The notes beneath the pieces are model-generated. The model was not told the DNA's origin, made no database searches, and saw only the letters and a program-made list of their open reading frames with translations. The position numbers were made by a program, and so were the translations under genes. A stretch of DNA of 64,000 nucleotides from Lonicera japonica (taxonomy: Eukaryota > Streptophyta > Magnoliopsida > Dipsacales > Caprifoliaceae): positions 13,285,411 to 13,349,410 of the forward strand of contig CM038467.1 of the NCBI GenBank assembly GCA_021464415.1, given 5' to 3'. Of this stretch, positions 23,471 to 36,200 are shown one piece after another (positions within the stretch are counted from its first letter, which is position 1; each line of letters opens with the position of its first letter).

Positions 23471-23783
23471 TGAAATTTTATGTATATATATACACACACT
23501 GTTTGGGATTCTTTTTTTATAATGCATATCTTCTAAACCAGCATCACTTAGAAAATTAGGAGGTTACCAAAAGTTCTTATACATATAAGCATTGTTTCCT
23601 CCGTATTTAGCCAGCATATCTCAACATTGTCAACTTCTCCGTAGGAAAATTAACCCCAGCCAGACTACTTCCATCTCATGGATTTATGCTTTAAAATCCT
23701 TCAGAAGAAGATGGTCTTGCCTCTCCGTGCGGTCCCTGCTAAGCATAGGAAAGATGGTATGAGAGTGAGTTTCAATGTGTATT

Positions 23784-24420
23784 TTATATAGTCCATCTGT
23801 CACTGCCCAAAGTTGTGTGTTTGTGTTTATTCCTGTATTGACTACTAATCATACAATAAATTATCCTCGCATGTCTCGTATTACTTCCAATTCCTGCACT
23901 GTCGCTTGAACTCGAAGAAGCGCCGTCTACATTTAGTTTATACACAGTTTTGAGGATGGAGTCCATCCAATTTGGTATTCCTTCCATAAAGTTAAAATTT
24001 GTTCCCTTGGTTTCTTGCCGGAATTGTGTATAGTGGATGTAAGCTTCTTCTATCGATTTGCATAATTTTGATAGATTTATTTCTGAATATAGCTTCGTTT
24101 CTGGTTTTGCATATGATCCGCAATGCTAAAAGTTGTTTCCAGAAGTGTAGTTGATATGAGTGTGGAACTGTTTGAAGTCCAATTCTTTCCAATTTATGTA
24201 AGTAATATATAGCATTTCTTACTTCATCCTACATTTTGTATTCTTTTAGACAATGAAGAGTGTTATCCATCTGTCCACAAAGGTGAGGGAATAATATGAT
24301 GTTTAAATAGGTTTTCTGCTGCAGTTGGAAGAGTTTAGAAAGATTTTGATTTTAGGAGGACATGAAGTTTTCCAAAGTTTATTCCTAGGAATTTGTGGGA
24401 ATGGTGCTAGCTGCTTTATT
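23784..24420 (-). pseudogene. LINE/RNase-H-like remnant
   Basis: Reading the minus strand, a segment with ICKTRNEAIFRNK (about 24,070-24,110) is followed about 100 bp later by KLNVDGASSSSSDSAGIG (about 23,880-23,935). In plant RVT_3 proteins and L1 ORF2 tails the order W..ARNE..F then WxxP..gxxKlNvDGA....gaG is standard, and D in NVDGA is the first catalytic acid of the RNase-H fold. The frame is broken between and after these parts. Interpreted as the decayed 3' part of a LINE or an orphan RNase-H gene. Confidence 0.55.
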
Positions 24421-25639
24421 TTATTGATGGTGAACCCGTTATATATAAGTAGATTTTATGGAGAAAATTAAGGCCGTTTGGGTTTGCTATATATATATAT
24501 TAAAATCCACTACTATATTAAATTATCTTTGTATGCCTGTATCCAAAAAAAAAAAAAATGGAAAACCAGACGAGTCACGACAGACCCATTTGGCCATATC
24601 AATTCCTAAGCAATATGATGGCCCCTAAATTATTAGTAATTTTCTTCCTAATTTTCCCTTCTTTTTCTATTTCTACAGTCGTAAAATTTGTAATTTCTCA
24701 AGTCTAATCTTCCCTCAAATCAATATGCAAACTATCATGATGGAGCATAGACCAAGATATATATATACACACACACATAATGGGGCCGTGGACCGTGGTT
24801 GATGCCGTCAGGATCCACTTTGTTTAAAAAGCTTGATAGTGTACAAAAGAAGTTGATTTCCACCCAAGCAAAGATTATCGGTTCAATTAAATTACTAATA
24901 AACCTTAATTACATTGATATGAACAATTTTTTATTTTTTATTTTTGATCTATCTTTGAAGGTACATTTGGACTTAATTTGCAGAGAAAGAGAAGGAAGAT
25001 GGGGAATCAATCCAAAACCATCTTCTTTCACTAGGAAGGAGAGTTATTACAGTGAACTGTAAATAAATTATATTCAATATTTTTTTATGAATAACATGAG
25101 TAAACTACTCTTCATTTCATTTATTATTTTATTAGATTTTAACTTATGTCAAAGTGCTATCTATTTTTAAGATTTAAAGATTCTTAACTTTTATTATATA
25201 AATATGTATCAAACTGGAACCATTGGATTCCAAATGCCTTTTAATTAATTCTAAAATCTTAAAGCATTTAAACATGACAGTACGTTATTGTGACACGTAC
25301 GTTTAATGAAAAAAGTGCATGGTACGACCTTAACTTTCTTGAAATTCATTTGTATGCTTAGTTTATTAAAATGTTTGAAAATTAATCAAAACGTGAGTTT
25401 GACGACTTTTGAGTTTGGTTATGGAGCGAGTAAATAATTCATTCGGAGATGTACGTACTTAATTTTGTGGGAAAAAAACAAAACAAAAATAAAATAAAAA
25501 TAAGAGGATTAGCAGGACAAAAATTCAGTTGTATATCAAAAACTTTTATACACAGAGACACTCTCGGTCACAATTCACAAGAGATTATTGTTTTTATTTT
25601 TATCAAAAATTAAACTAAGAGATTTAATTTGATAAGAAA
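24421..25639. other. Intergenic, no gene recognised
   Basis: AT-rich, with short simple repeats (24,490 and 24,755) and no convincing coding sequence. Part of it is the 3' flank of the minus-strand gene that ends at 25,640. Confidence 0.5.
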
Positions 25640-26074
25640 TCAGGAGGGGTGAGGTGATGACTTTCCCGATTTATAAGCATAACTCGGCATGGGGCTCGCA
25701 CGTGGTGACCTCATCGGCACCTGGCTCAGCCGCCTCCCGTCACTATCGTAATATATAACGCCGGAGAAATCCAACGGCTGACATTTATCACCCCTCAATA
25801 TCTCCCTCTGCCACAGCCCTCCATCACCTTCAACTTCTTCATCGTCCAATTCGTCCTCGCCTATCTTCTTCTTCTTCTTTTGACGGAACGGAATCGCCTT
25901 ATTGCTAATCGTCGAAAACAGTTGCTTTGACCGACCTCCAGGCACCAGCTTCTTTGTGGCTCGACTAGCTCGTTTGCTGCACAGAGCCCAAAACGTTGTT
26001 ACTGACTCCATTAAGCCGACGGCTCGACTCTTTCGCAAGTCTTTGTAGCTGCTCATAGCCAATCTATGGCCCAT
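25640..26074 (-). CDS. Plant-specific protein with DFSGVIYYDS motif (144 aa), single exon
   Basis: The frame is intact from MGHRLAMSSY to a TGA. The conserved part is residues 88-116: LWQREI then GDKCQPLDFSGVIYYDSDG, a motif shared by a family of short plant proteins of unknown function that usually continue, as here, with a proline/serine tail (RSPRASPMPSY, residues 122-132). Before it lie a basic region (residues 61-70, five K in a row) and an acidic patch (residues 73-84, DELDDEE). No signal peptide or membrane segment is visible; the basic patch could act as a nuclear signal. The codons are GC-rich compared with the surroundings, as expected for a real gene. A TA-rich box about 50-65 bp upstream of the ATG supports the start. 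The family assignment is from motif memory; the function is unknown. Confidence 0.85.
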   Translation of the reverse strand: MGHRLAMSSYKDLRKSRAVGLMESVTTFWALCSKRASRATKKLVPGGRSKQLFSTISNKAIPFRQKKKKKIGEDELDDEEVEGDGGLWQREILRGDKCQPLDFSGVIYYDSDGRRLSQVPMRSPRASPMPSYAYKSGKSSPHPS

Positions 26075-26124
26075 TTTACGATGTTTTCGAGTGATTCAAC
26101 GACTATATGAGCCGAGGGGAGGAT

Positions 26125-26140
26125 GTATATATATATATAT
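26125..26140 (-). promoter_or_regulatory. TATA-rich core promoter of the 26 kb gene
   Basis: An alternating TATATA run lies 51-66 bp upstream of the minus-strand ATG at 26,074. It would place transcription start about 20-35 bp before the ATG, so the leader would be short. Confidence 0.5.
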
Positions 26141-27029
26141 GGACTAGGCCTTAGCTGACCGGCATTAGGTGGCAGTGGCTATTTTTATTGGATCTTTGAC
26201 TCGCCAGAAACGTTTTTCTTATTGACTTACCGTGTAAATTGTGTGAATGTTATAGTGGGATTCCTTCCAAATTCACTATCAAAGCATATTGTCAAATATG
26301 ATAAGATAGAGAAAGTTACGAATTATTGATTTGAATTTTGAACAATATCCCTTTAACGAATATTGTGTATATCTCTAGTTAGCTTACTATTTTTGGAGGG
26401 AGGCAAGTAAATTACAAAGTTGATCCTCATTTATGTTAAAGGATCTTTAATTTACCACTTCTTGCCAACTAATTATATGACAAAAGATTTTATCTTCAAT
26501 TATAATAGTTAATAGCAAATTTGATCTAATAGCGGGATCGGCTAGCAATAAATTAATATATATGATATGTTAGAATGAATAAATAATTATGTGAATCTTT
26601 TAGTTTGTTAAGATTACAAATATAAACAATACAATAGTTCTAATTTATGATTTTAGATAGAAAGTATAACTAGTTTGGGTCCTTAATAAAGTATCATAAT
26701 ATTGAAGGATCAATATTATTTCAGAGCAATAGTTTCTCTCTAGAATAAATTAATGTTAATTGGACTAAAATATAAATCTAATCAATTAATTTATTCCTAA
26801 GAAAAATGTGTAGGAGTGATATAATATATTCTTAATAAACTTATTTCTTGAAAAGATTGAGCAGATATGCAAAGTGACAAGATAAAAGTAACTTCTTTAT
26901 ATATATTGTCGTCATTGAATTACAATGACAAATTTTGAAACTTTGATTCCCGTGTACTAACAACAGGTTAGTGAGCCTACCACCAAGGCACCAAGCTATT
27001 GAGTATTTATTGACTGATTTTAAAAAGAG
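26141..27029. other. Intergenic, no gene recognised
   Basis: Upstream flank of the minus-strand gene, then AT-rich sequence without recognisable features. Confidence 0.5.
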
Positions 27030-27355
27030 TGTATTCAATTCAAATTTTAAAAATATGTTAAAATTCATTTAATTGTATAAATTATATTATTTATAATTGT
27101 TTTATTACAAATTAACATATTGTAATTTTTTTATTTTACTAAAAAAATTTGTTATGTACTTTTTTTTTCTCATAACCTTAGATAATAGTTATAAATTATG
27201 TAATTTTAATTATGTTTTTGTGTTTTTGTTATTTAATATTTTAAATATTAACTTAAATTTATGATTTTAAATACTAATTTATTTGTATAATCAAACATTT
27301 AAAATTAAATAATTTTAAATTATTTAATTAGTAAATTAAAAGATAATTAAACGAG
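27030..27355. repeat. Dispersed AT-rich repeat, copy 1
   Basis: Aligns in the same orientation with 40,500-40,805. Both share TATTAACTTAAATTTAT near the middle, AATTTTAAATTATT near the end, and close with ACGAGCTC. About 320 bp; no ends with target duplications were seen, so the class is unknown. Confidence 0.55.
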
Positions 27356-27499
27356 CTCAATATCTTTGTATTGTTATTGTTAAGGCAGATACGCAAGTTT
27401 CTTACCGGAGAAAGTTTTAGAAGATAAAAGGCGGTCAAAAAAGAAATCGGCGTTGCGTTGACTGAGGATAGAGACATAGGGCGGAAAGTAGTTGGGTCA

Positions 27500-27531
<32 letters not shown>

Positions 27532-30284
27532 TGGCGTTGAAGTAAACTTTCTTTCAAATCTAGTGTGAAGATAGCTGATAGATACATGTATAAATAGTTG
27601 CAACCTGTAACTTGACTTTAGCGTCTTAATACTTCGGTCCCACCACGTACCCAATTTTATAAAAATAAATTATGCTAATCTCAAACCGTTGAATCCACTC
27701 GAGGGGATGATTATGGCGGTGGCACTAGTTTGGCAAGCATGTTTAATGGTGAGCTATCTGCCACTTGTCTTACTTGGACAAATATTTTACCTAATATAAA
27801 TGTTACTTCACCTATTTTAAGTTAAAAATAAATAAAAATTTAACATCTCAAACTAAAAGTTTTTTTATGAAAATAATCAAGGTTACAATTTTACGAAAGA
27901 GAACAATATCATTATAAGAAAAAGAATTATTTCTCCAAACACACAAAAAATAGAAAAAATATACAATCTCAATTAGCATGTAATGAAAAGTTCGACGGAG
28001 AAAGTAACGGCATTGGGAGAGTTGAATAAATGAAAGATTCTCGTGCATGCAAGCCAAATCAAACTCATAGGAGAAAATATTTCTTGATCTTTACTTTATC
28101 CTTGGAAAAGGAAATTGTATTTTTTTTTTCTTATAATTTTCTCTTTCATACTGGCTTCTAACCGTACCCCTGACTAAGAGGTTAGATGCATCGTGCTAAT
28201 CATAGGATTATCAATCGTTGTTCATGTCATGTGTGGTAGATAAATTATATGTAAATGTAAGACATTAAATATACATATATATATATATATATATATTGAT
28301 ACTAAAGTAGTAGTTAAACAATTGTAACATATTTAAAGAATGTTAAAAAATCAAATAAATATATATATATATATATATATATATCATATACATTCGACAG
28401 AACTTGTGGTCGGGAATGTAAACTTTTCTGGTAACAAATTAAATATTAAATTTTAATACGTAATGAGATGATGGAGCAACAAGTCCCTCTGCTTCCCCGC
28501 TTAAAGATGGTTAAAAAAAATTCGAAGGGCAAATAGTCGGAGATTGGTTTGAGTTCTGGTTAGGTGGTCCAATGTGTAGCTTGCTTGGGTCCTGGGCCTC
28601 TTCAAACTTATGGGCATAGTTTTAAGTTAAAATCCAATTTTCCTATTCCCATGCATTGGATGGGCTGTCTAGAAATTATTAGGCCCTTTTTTATGGATGG
28701 TCATCAAAAGTCACGATAAGAGACGAGTTTTATTTTATTTAAATAAAAACTGTCAAAAACTTTCTCCTAGAAACTTTTCTTCCAGCGTTATTATTTTCTA
28801 CCAACCCTCAACCTAGATAATAATAACAATAATAATAATAATTTGATTCATCAAAGTGATCGTTTAAAAAATTGTATCCTTCTTATTTAAAACAACTACG
28901 CACGCATTATCTATATGGATATGGATATATAACAAAAACTGAAAAGCATTTAACAAATTGTTAATCAATCATTTTTAAAGAAAAATAGGGATCCTTTAAG
29001 CAAGTTTTATTATGAGATAGAAATTCTAGCGTGGTTTTGAAAAGGTGAAATAATTTCTTCCGTAAGAAGTGTTGTATCTTTTTCTTTTCTTTTTTTACTT
29101 TCTTTTGTGCGTACGAACATTGAAGTATAGTATTTCTTCATTTGTGTATGAAAGCCAAAACATTAAGTCATGATGTGTGAGTACAAAGGTTCGATAATTT
29201 TCTTTTTGATAATAGATACAAAGGTTCGATAAGAAGAAAAATACAGGGAAAGGGAAGGGCTATAAATTATAGAATGGCTAATTTCATCGATTATAATTTA
29301 AAACACATAACAATACATATATATATAAGTCCCGCGACCTTTTTTCTTTTTTCATAAGCAAGGATAGGCTGGCCTTATCAAAAGTAATCCAATCAATTCT
29401 TTTTCCTTTTTTATTGGAGTATTAAATAAATACACTGAAAGAGCAAAACAACATTACCGCTCCGATAGGCGTATTATGCTATTATATTATAATATTATGA
29501 CGATCCTCCCCGGGCCCCACAAGATCTACCATCATGAAAAAGGAAAATTATTTTTCAATGTCAAACCTTTCTAGAGGCATCCTTTGCTACCTATAAACCA
29601 TACTGTTACATTAACAATGTTTCAAAGTTAGTATCATAACAAACCCCAATATTAATGTAAATTTTACTCAACTTAACAATTCCCACTCCCCATCCCCTGC
29701 GTGCCGTCACAGCCACTCTTCTCTTCTTCTCTGAATTTAATGACACAAAACAACTTTAAAATAAAATCTATACCATCAACAGAACTCGCGTTTAAGTCAA
29801 CATATTTTCATTCCCCAACACTTGTTCAATTTATTTCAATTGTACAATTGCTTATCCATTAAAAAACGCACATACATTTAGCCAAAACAGCCAGAGATCA
29901 ACCATGAAGATACATTTTGAGCGAGTAAACTACCCTACTTAGTAAGACACTTACCCAAATTTAAGAGAAATTATGACTTGAAACCTTCATCTGAGGTGGG
30001 AGAAATTTTTATTATTATTGTATTAAACGGAAGAGATTTAAAACCTTCCTTTTTGAGGAGCAAAAAATTTCAAAAACACATAAGCTAGCTCAACTATATT
30101 ACAATCAAATTAAGTTGGGATGATTTGGGCATGAATTAATGTTTTTCAATTTCCAAACAAGTATAGAATGATACATATTTAAATTCGGAAAAACTCACAA
30201 GTGATGTCTTCTCTCACTTGATCGAGGTAATAAATAAAATTAATTAACAACATGAACACAAAAGTACATGCAATTGAGAGAACC
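27356..30284. other. Intergenic with TA microsatellites, no gene recognised
   Basis: (TA)n runs lie at about 27,507-27,530, 28,271-28,296 and 28,361-28,384, with a short (AAT)n at 28,820-28,843. Open frames are short and AT-driven. The end is the 3' flank of the CLE gene. Confidence 0.5.
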
Positions 30285-30590
30285 TCAATGGTGCAAAGGG
30301 TTTGGGCCAGTTGGGACAAGCCGCTTTTCGATGCCGTACCGTGGGTCAATCTCACTTTCAGCTGGTTCCGGCTGATGGCTCTGGCGGTGGCGATGGTTGT
30401 GATGCATAAATGGGGTGAAGTCAAATTTGGTGGACAATGCTTTCCTGCTAGCAAAAATATGTGGGGGGGTAGGGAGAGGGTGGGTAGTTGTGCCGTTCTT
30501 GAAAATGAGGGTGCAGCATCCATGAAAGAATAGTAAGAGAGAGAGGGTAATAATGATTGCCAAAGAACGAGGAGAAATCTTCAAAACCAT
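30285..30590 (-). CDS. CLE family signalling peptide precursor (101 aa)
   Basis: A single-exon prepropeptide. Residues 8-25 are strongly hydrophobic (LAIIITLSLLLFFHG), a secretion signal. The middle (26-80) is variable, proline- and histidine-rich. The C-terminus EIDPRYGIEK is followed by the 12-residue CLE motif RLVPTGPNPLHH (residues 90-101), after which the stop follows at once. This is the form of the CLE9/10 and CLE11-13 group (RLVPSGPNPLHN/H), with Thr at position 5 instead of the commoner Ser. CLE precursors are secreted and cut; the 12-13 residue peptide, usually hydroxylated on proline, is sensed by leucine-rich-repeat receptor kinases and regulates meristems, vasculature or stomata depending on the member. 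The length and intronless structure fit. The ATG is chosen because it directly opens the signal peptide. Confidence 0.93.
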   Translation of the reverse strand: MVLKISPRSLAIIITLSLLLFFHGCCTLIFKNGTTTHPLPTPPHIFASRKALSTKFDFTPFMHHNHRHRQSHQPEPAESEIDPRYGIEKRLVPTGPNPLHH

Positions 30591-31820
30591 AGTCGTGGGA
30601 GAAGAGGGATCATGGGACAGAGAGTGATGGTGGTGTTTTTAGGAGGTGATTGCGGGGTTTTGAAGGTTGACAGATGGGAATTGGAATAGTAGCATAAGTA
30701 ATGTAGCTGTAATTTGGCATAGGGCTGTGTTTGCTTCCACGAGACTCCGTTCAAATGGTTATGCTTAATTTATGAACATATGTACATGAGAGAGAGAGAG
30801 AGAGAGAGTTCTCGGGTCCAAATGATGCGGAGAGGGAGCAGAATTGTTGATCCTTCCAATGAAACACCCTTTGCGTTTAAGCAACAAAGGGCCATTAAAA
30901 GCAGATTGTCAAATGTTGATTTCTTTATATATATACATATACATATAATATAGTATATTCCCATAAATTTATAAAGAAAGAGATGACCATATAGTAAAAG
31001 GAAAAACGTCACTTAAAACAGTTAAACCTAACAATTACTTGTCTCCCAAAAGAAAAATGGAAAAAGAAGGTAATGAAAAATTTAACAACTAACGTTGACA
31101 ACTGGCCATGGAGGGATGACTTCCAATTCGATTCAAGTTATACACTTCTAGTAAATTGTGTTCCTACTTCCATTTTATTTTTCTGAAGATCGACTCTGCA
31201 GTGGAAAGGTATCAAATGTATCTATTGCATGCATTTGATTCGGTTACATATGCATTTTTTTGTTCAGTCGGTTTTGAGGTAGAGAGTCCGACGAGGAGAG
31301 AGAAAACTTGCTATCTAAATTACTACCAATAGAAATATAACAAATTTGGTAGCAAATCTGCTACTTGATTTTGCAATGTCGGATAGGTTAGAGCAAGCAT
31401 AACCTGATCGAGACGGCATAAACCATTGTTTTAGTTGATGGGCATGTCAGCACGCCATTAATAGGTGCCCATAGATTGTACCATAACAATTCCAACATAT
31501 CATGTTTGAATATCATTTATAAAGCCTACGTACACATCATCCCTGTGAGAGTAGGGTACGACCTATTATGGTGTCCAATTTAATGTAGCACTTGTTTGCC
31601 CAACTTGCTTCAAAAGATGCACTAATTTCAATATAACCAAAGGCCAAAAACAGAACAACTTTGCCATTGTGAGATTTTATACGTTGATTGCGTTCCTGCG
31701 GTCACAATCTGGGAACCAAAAAGAAATAGTGAGATCTTAATCAAGGAGAGAGAGGATATATTTTCCGTTCTTTTTTTGTGGTCTTATGAACAGAAACCCT
31801 CAGCTTCAAAAGGATGTATA
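30591..31820. other. Upstream flank of the CLE gene
   Basis: Probable promoter region. A (GA/CT)n run lies at 30,788-30,809 and a TATAAAT-like box on the minus strand near 30,970. I cannot decide the transcription start. No coding sequence is recognised. Confidence 0.4.
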
Positions 31821-31980
31821 TTAGGAGTTTGCGAGTGTTGCTAACTCGATGGACAAGGAGTAGGTCTTTGGGTGCATTTCAACTAACCTTATCTTAGGGA
31901 AGTGGGAATGGGACTTTGAAAGGCCTCTTTTCTGCAAAAAAATGAGAGGCTCTTGTCGGGTAGACCCACCAATGGAGGTG

Positions 31981-32030
31981 TATATATAACTTAACTTTCC
32001 CCAAAAGTATGTGCCTATGCTGCCCACGTG
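31981..32030 (-). promoter_or_regulatory. G-box and TATA box on the minus strand
   Basis: CACGTG (32,025-32,030) lies 37 bp upstream of TATATATA (31,981-31,988) in minus orientation, a promoter-like arrangement. No recognisable coding sequence follows directly, and the CLE ATG is 1.4 kb away. It could drive a non-coding transcript or be chance; the 90-codon frame across it has no domain. Confidence 0.25.
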
Positions 32031-32532
32031 GATTAATGGGGGTTGGCCCACCGTCAAGCCAGCTCCTAATTGGACCATACATTGACCATCCATTTTGACT
32101 TTATATTAAAAGTGAAATGTCAAAGAGTTGTTGGCCTTCCTTTGAGGAAAAGGGTAATGATCATTGATTTTATATGCTAGGGGATGCACAAAGTCACCTT
32201 GGCCACATTCTCATTCCTAAAATCAAGATTTGAAATGAAACCACTGCATCTAAACTAAAAGATGCCCATTTTATTTTCCATAACAAAAAATAAAAAAATT
32301 GTATCGATCAAAGTATATTGATCTTCCACAAGTCATGATTTTGTCCATTCTTATACCACCACCACTCCAAATAATGATTTTTGATACTATGCTATTTTCA
32401 TTTTCAAGAAAAACTTTCTTTCAAAGTTGATGGGATTGACAATTTGTACTCAAAATATTTAATAAATTTGTTGAAAACTCTATTAACTAGAGGAAGACCA
32501 CAAGCTACTACAAACCTCATAATATTAATTAT

Positions 32533-32850
32533 TACTCTCTTCGTCTCAAATTGATAATCTCAATTTGACTTTGGTTCTTTATAAGTAAAAGACTTATTTC
32601 AACCTATAGTAATATTATTATATTAACTATTACTCCCTCCATCTCAAATTGATAATCCCAACTTGACTTTGGTTCTTTAAAAGTAAAGACTTATTTCGAC
32701 CTATAGTAAATGGTCTAAAATACAACTTATTTTCTATTGTGAAATTTGGTACATTGGTACATTGATCATGTCCCATAAAAGGAATAGGACTATCAATTTG
32801 AGACATACCAAAAAGGAAAGCGGGACCATCGATTTGAGACAGAGTAAAAT
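32533..32850. mobile_element. Stowaway-like MITE with a duplicated left end
   Basis: TACTCCCTCCATCTCAAATT (32,633) and the complementary GATTTGAGACAGAGTA (about 32,833-32,848) form inverted ends of the Stowaway (Tc1/mariner) type. The roughly 90 bp of the left end also occur immediately upstream (about 32,534-32,620, starting ACTCTCTTCGTCTCAAATTG). That is a tandem half-copy or a nested insertion. No ORF. Confidence 0.6.
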
Positions 32851-33206
32851 ACTATCGTGTACCTTATACATGAACAGTGGCTGGAAGTAGAATAACAGAT
32901 GGACTGCTTTCACTAATGGCTTGAACAGCATCTAATAGTACATGAAGATAGCTGCGGGTACTAAGTCTCAAATACTCTCTCTAAAAGTCTCCAAGAAAAG
33001 GCATATTAACAGATTTTTCACCTGACATCCAAGAGAAGCAAATATCAGTTTACGGAGAGTCTAATATAAAAAAAGTTAGGAGGTACACAAATTGAAGCCT
33101 GCGGTACAAACGATGGAATAATCTGCAAGAAGATACAGCCAGAGAAAAGCCTGCCTCTCACACCCACCATTGGATCTTAAACAACAAGATTGAAGTACTT
33201 CATAAT

Positions 33207-36200
33207 TCACCCCTCCTCCCAGTCAATCTCATCTTCATCTTCCTCCGAAGCACCTGCTTCCACATTTAAGTCGTACACCTTGAAAGTTTCCCCTGCATTC
33301 CCTTTCAATAAAAAGCGTATCAGAACACAAACCAAGAAATCAACAATATGATACTAAGCGGTCAAAAAAATTATAATTCAAAAAACCCATCTTGCCATCC
33401 CAATCAAACAAAACCTAAATCTCTTTATGAAAAATATGACATTTGTAAGGGAAAGGATGTTCTTACGGCCCTTTAGTATAGTACAGGCAAGTTTGAGTGA
33501 CTGACATGGAAAATAATTCTATTGCAGGAATTTTTTCCTTATGAAAAATATGATATTTGGAGCAATTTCCAGGGAAAAGTGAATCCCAAACGCCATAAAT
33601 TTCTTCTTTTTATGGTTGTATCTTTCTGAAGCTTGGTAAGATTCTTGTCTTTGACCTCCTCCTACGAGCTTTGAAGGATGCTCATCCCTATTGTAACTTC
33701 ATCTTTCTTAAGATCCTCTTCCAAACAAAAATGGAAACAAACACACAGCACCTGGTTTTAAGTGAAATGAGGATGTGCATAGGTCCATCATTCTGAAACT
33801 TCAAACCCTTTTCAACATCTCCCAAATTATAGGAAAAACATGTTCAAATGTTAAAAATGTAAAGTATATATAGGCAGTTAAAACACTAAGACCTATAGAC
33901 TTAATTGCCAAACTCTGCTATATGATTTACTAAATCAAATATTATAACATGGCATCCTCACAATTAACAATAAAGTGAGGTTAAAAGGAAATGTTACACT
34001 TTCTTTTAAAAAGAAAAGGCAAATAATAAATACCATAAAAAATTCTAAGGTCCAGCCAAAGTTGATCCCCATGATCACTAATCATGCATTGACAATTTTT
34101 TCACCGCATATATTACAAGATCATTAGAAAATTTTGTTTTATTTTTCAGATGAAAGTGAACGCTATGTTTTAGAAAATATAAACATAAACACGTCAGGAC
34201 CCAACATACACACCATAGACAAGCACACGCTAAAACAAGATATAATATAACAACTCATTTATGAAGTTCATGCAACATCCACGTGATCAAGTGAAAAACT
34301 AAATATTATAATAATTGTTACTATATACCTGCAGGTGGAGCCTCTTCCCATTCAACACCATCATCTGCCTCGCCCTCGTCATCACGTTTGGCCTTCATGC
34401 CAACCTGGCGCTCTGAAGATGTGCCACTAACACCATTGTATATGCTAGTGTTTGACAACTCCTGTTCCCTTTTGGAAGCTGCTTCTTGTTCCTGTTGCCT
34501 CTGAAGTAGAGCAGCATAATAAGCTTTAAAGTATTCATCCTACAAGATAGGAAGTCGAAACAAGTGAGTTCTAAAGGTATTAAAAGTTAATAAGAGTGAA
34601 ATAAAAGGTTAATCTGTGTAAACAAGCCTGTAAATTCTTCACATCAGCTTTTTCATCTGTTGACTTCTTGTCTTCGGATACTGGAGTGACCTCCATCCTC
34701 GCCTCTTGCTTGACCTCCCCCCTCTGCTCTTTTGTAAGGTTCATCCCTTGCTTGATCATCCACGGAGGCAAAACTTTCATAGGTGAATTTGCATTTTCAG
34801 ATTTAAGACTCTCTCCTTTTTCTTGTACACCAGAGAAAGCAACTTCAACCTGCAAAGAGTTGCCATAAAATTCTTGCAAACAACATAATGACAAACAGAA
34901 TCTTTTCTAGTTACTGAACTAAGGAATCTTTTGCTCAATATTCCTTCTGGGAATGAATAGTTAATATGAACAATCTAAGAATCTGTCCCTTCTACAATGC
35001 ATGATAAAACAATATCAAAGAAAATTAACACAAGTGATACAACTTTACCTTCTGTAAAAGGGGTGCTCAGTAAAGGAAGAATATTAATATTTAGCACAAA
35101 TGCCCAATACACATTGAATTTAATGCTGAATTCCCAATGCTACACTTTGTCAGAAACTTGGAACTCAAATGGCATGCAAAAAGTAGAAAAAATGCATGAT
35201 GAAAGTACTTATGCTGATTAACAACAAATTGTCTGCAGGGATCAGTACACTAAAATGATACAAGTAACAGGAGAAAACAATTTCTAGCACAAACATCTAA
35301 GAGAAACATGAACTGAAATCACCTTCGTTTCTCCAAGAAATGGCATAGGTGTCCCACCATACCCAAGCCCCTGAGAAGATTTAGAGGGATCATTGGCATC
35401 AGAATCGCCAAGTGCAGCACGAGCAGCAGCATGTGCTCGAACTTCCCAGGCCTGAAGGGTTCCAAATTCAGGAACAGGTAAATCTTTTACTCTGCTTAGT
35501 TGATCTATTAATGGCTTGAGCTGTACCTGCACTCGATTAACCATATTAACTAATAAAAAATATAAACACGTGTAGAATGTGTAAGAGATTTACACAGAGT
35601 TCTGTAGAAGCATTAAATTAGTAGCAAGATAATTATAACCTGTTTTATGGAACCTATAGAAGAACAAAAACCCTAAAAATTGCAGACAAGAGGTATTAAC
35701 ACAGATACGCTTCGGTTGAGATTATGGGATTAATAAATATTATTTACTATTTTAGTTAAGTCTAGGTGTAAGATCTCCTTGACTGATGTAAATAATTTGA
35801 TTGAAGGAATCATTGGATTGATGCAATCAATCAAGGATTCTTCCCATATTTTCTATGTTTTGGTTTAGCTATAAATTCAGTTGGTTAGGATACAAAACTA
35901 ATAGGTCTAGGAACATATCAGATGCAGAGATGGGATATCAAATCAGATTTAGATCACAATACAAAATACGCATAGCACAACGCAGATACTCCAAATCCAC
36001 ATACGCCTACTTAACTGGGTGAACTTCATGATTTGGAGGTGGGGCTTTTCCCAGAATTTCCACAATTTTTGGAGATGATCTCCGAGTCTGAGCATTCTAA
36101 GTTTTAAGCACCTATTACGTCATTACATTGTCTTTAAGTAAATCCCATCCCAGCACAAGGGAGAGGGGCAATCAACAGTGTCACCAAGTTGTCTACCAAC

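Noticed and set aside
30179..30533. Overlapping frames on both strands at the CLE locus
   Set aside because: They are shadows of the CLE reading frame, which alone has a signal peptide and a CLE motif.
31821..32093. 90-codon minus-strand frame
   Set aside because: It runs across a TATA/G-box arrangement and has no domain or coding-like composition.
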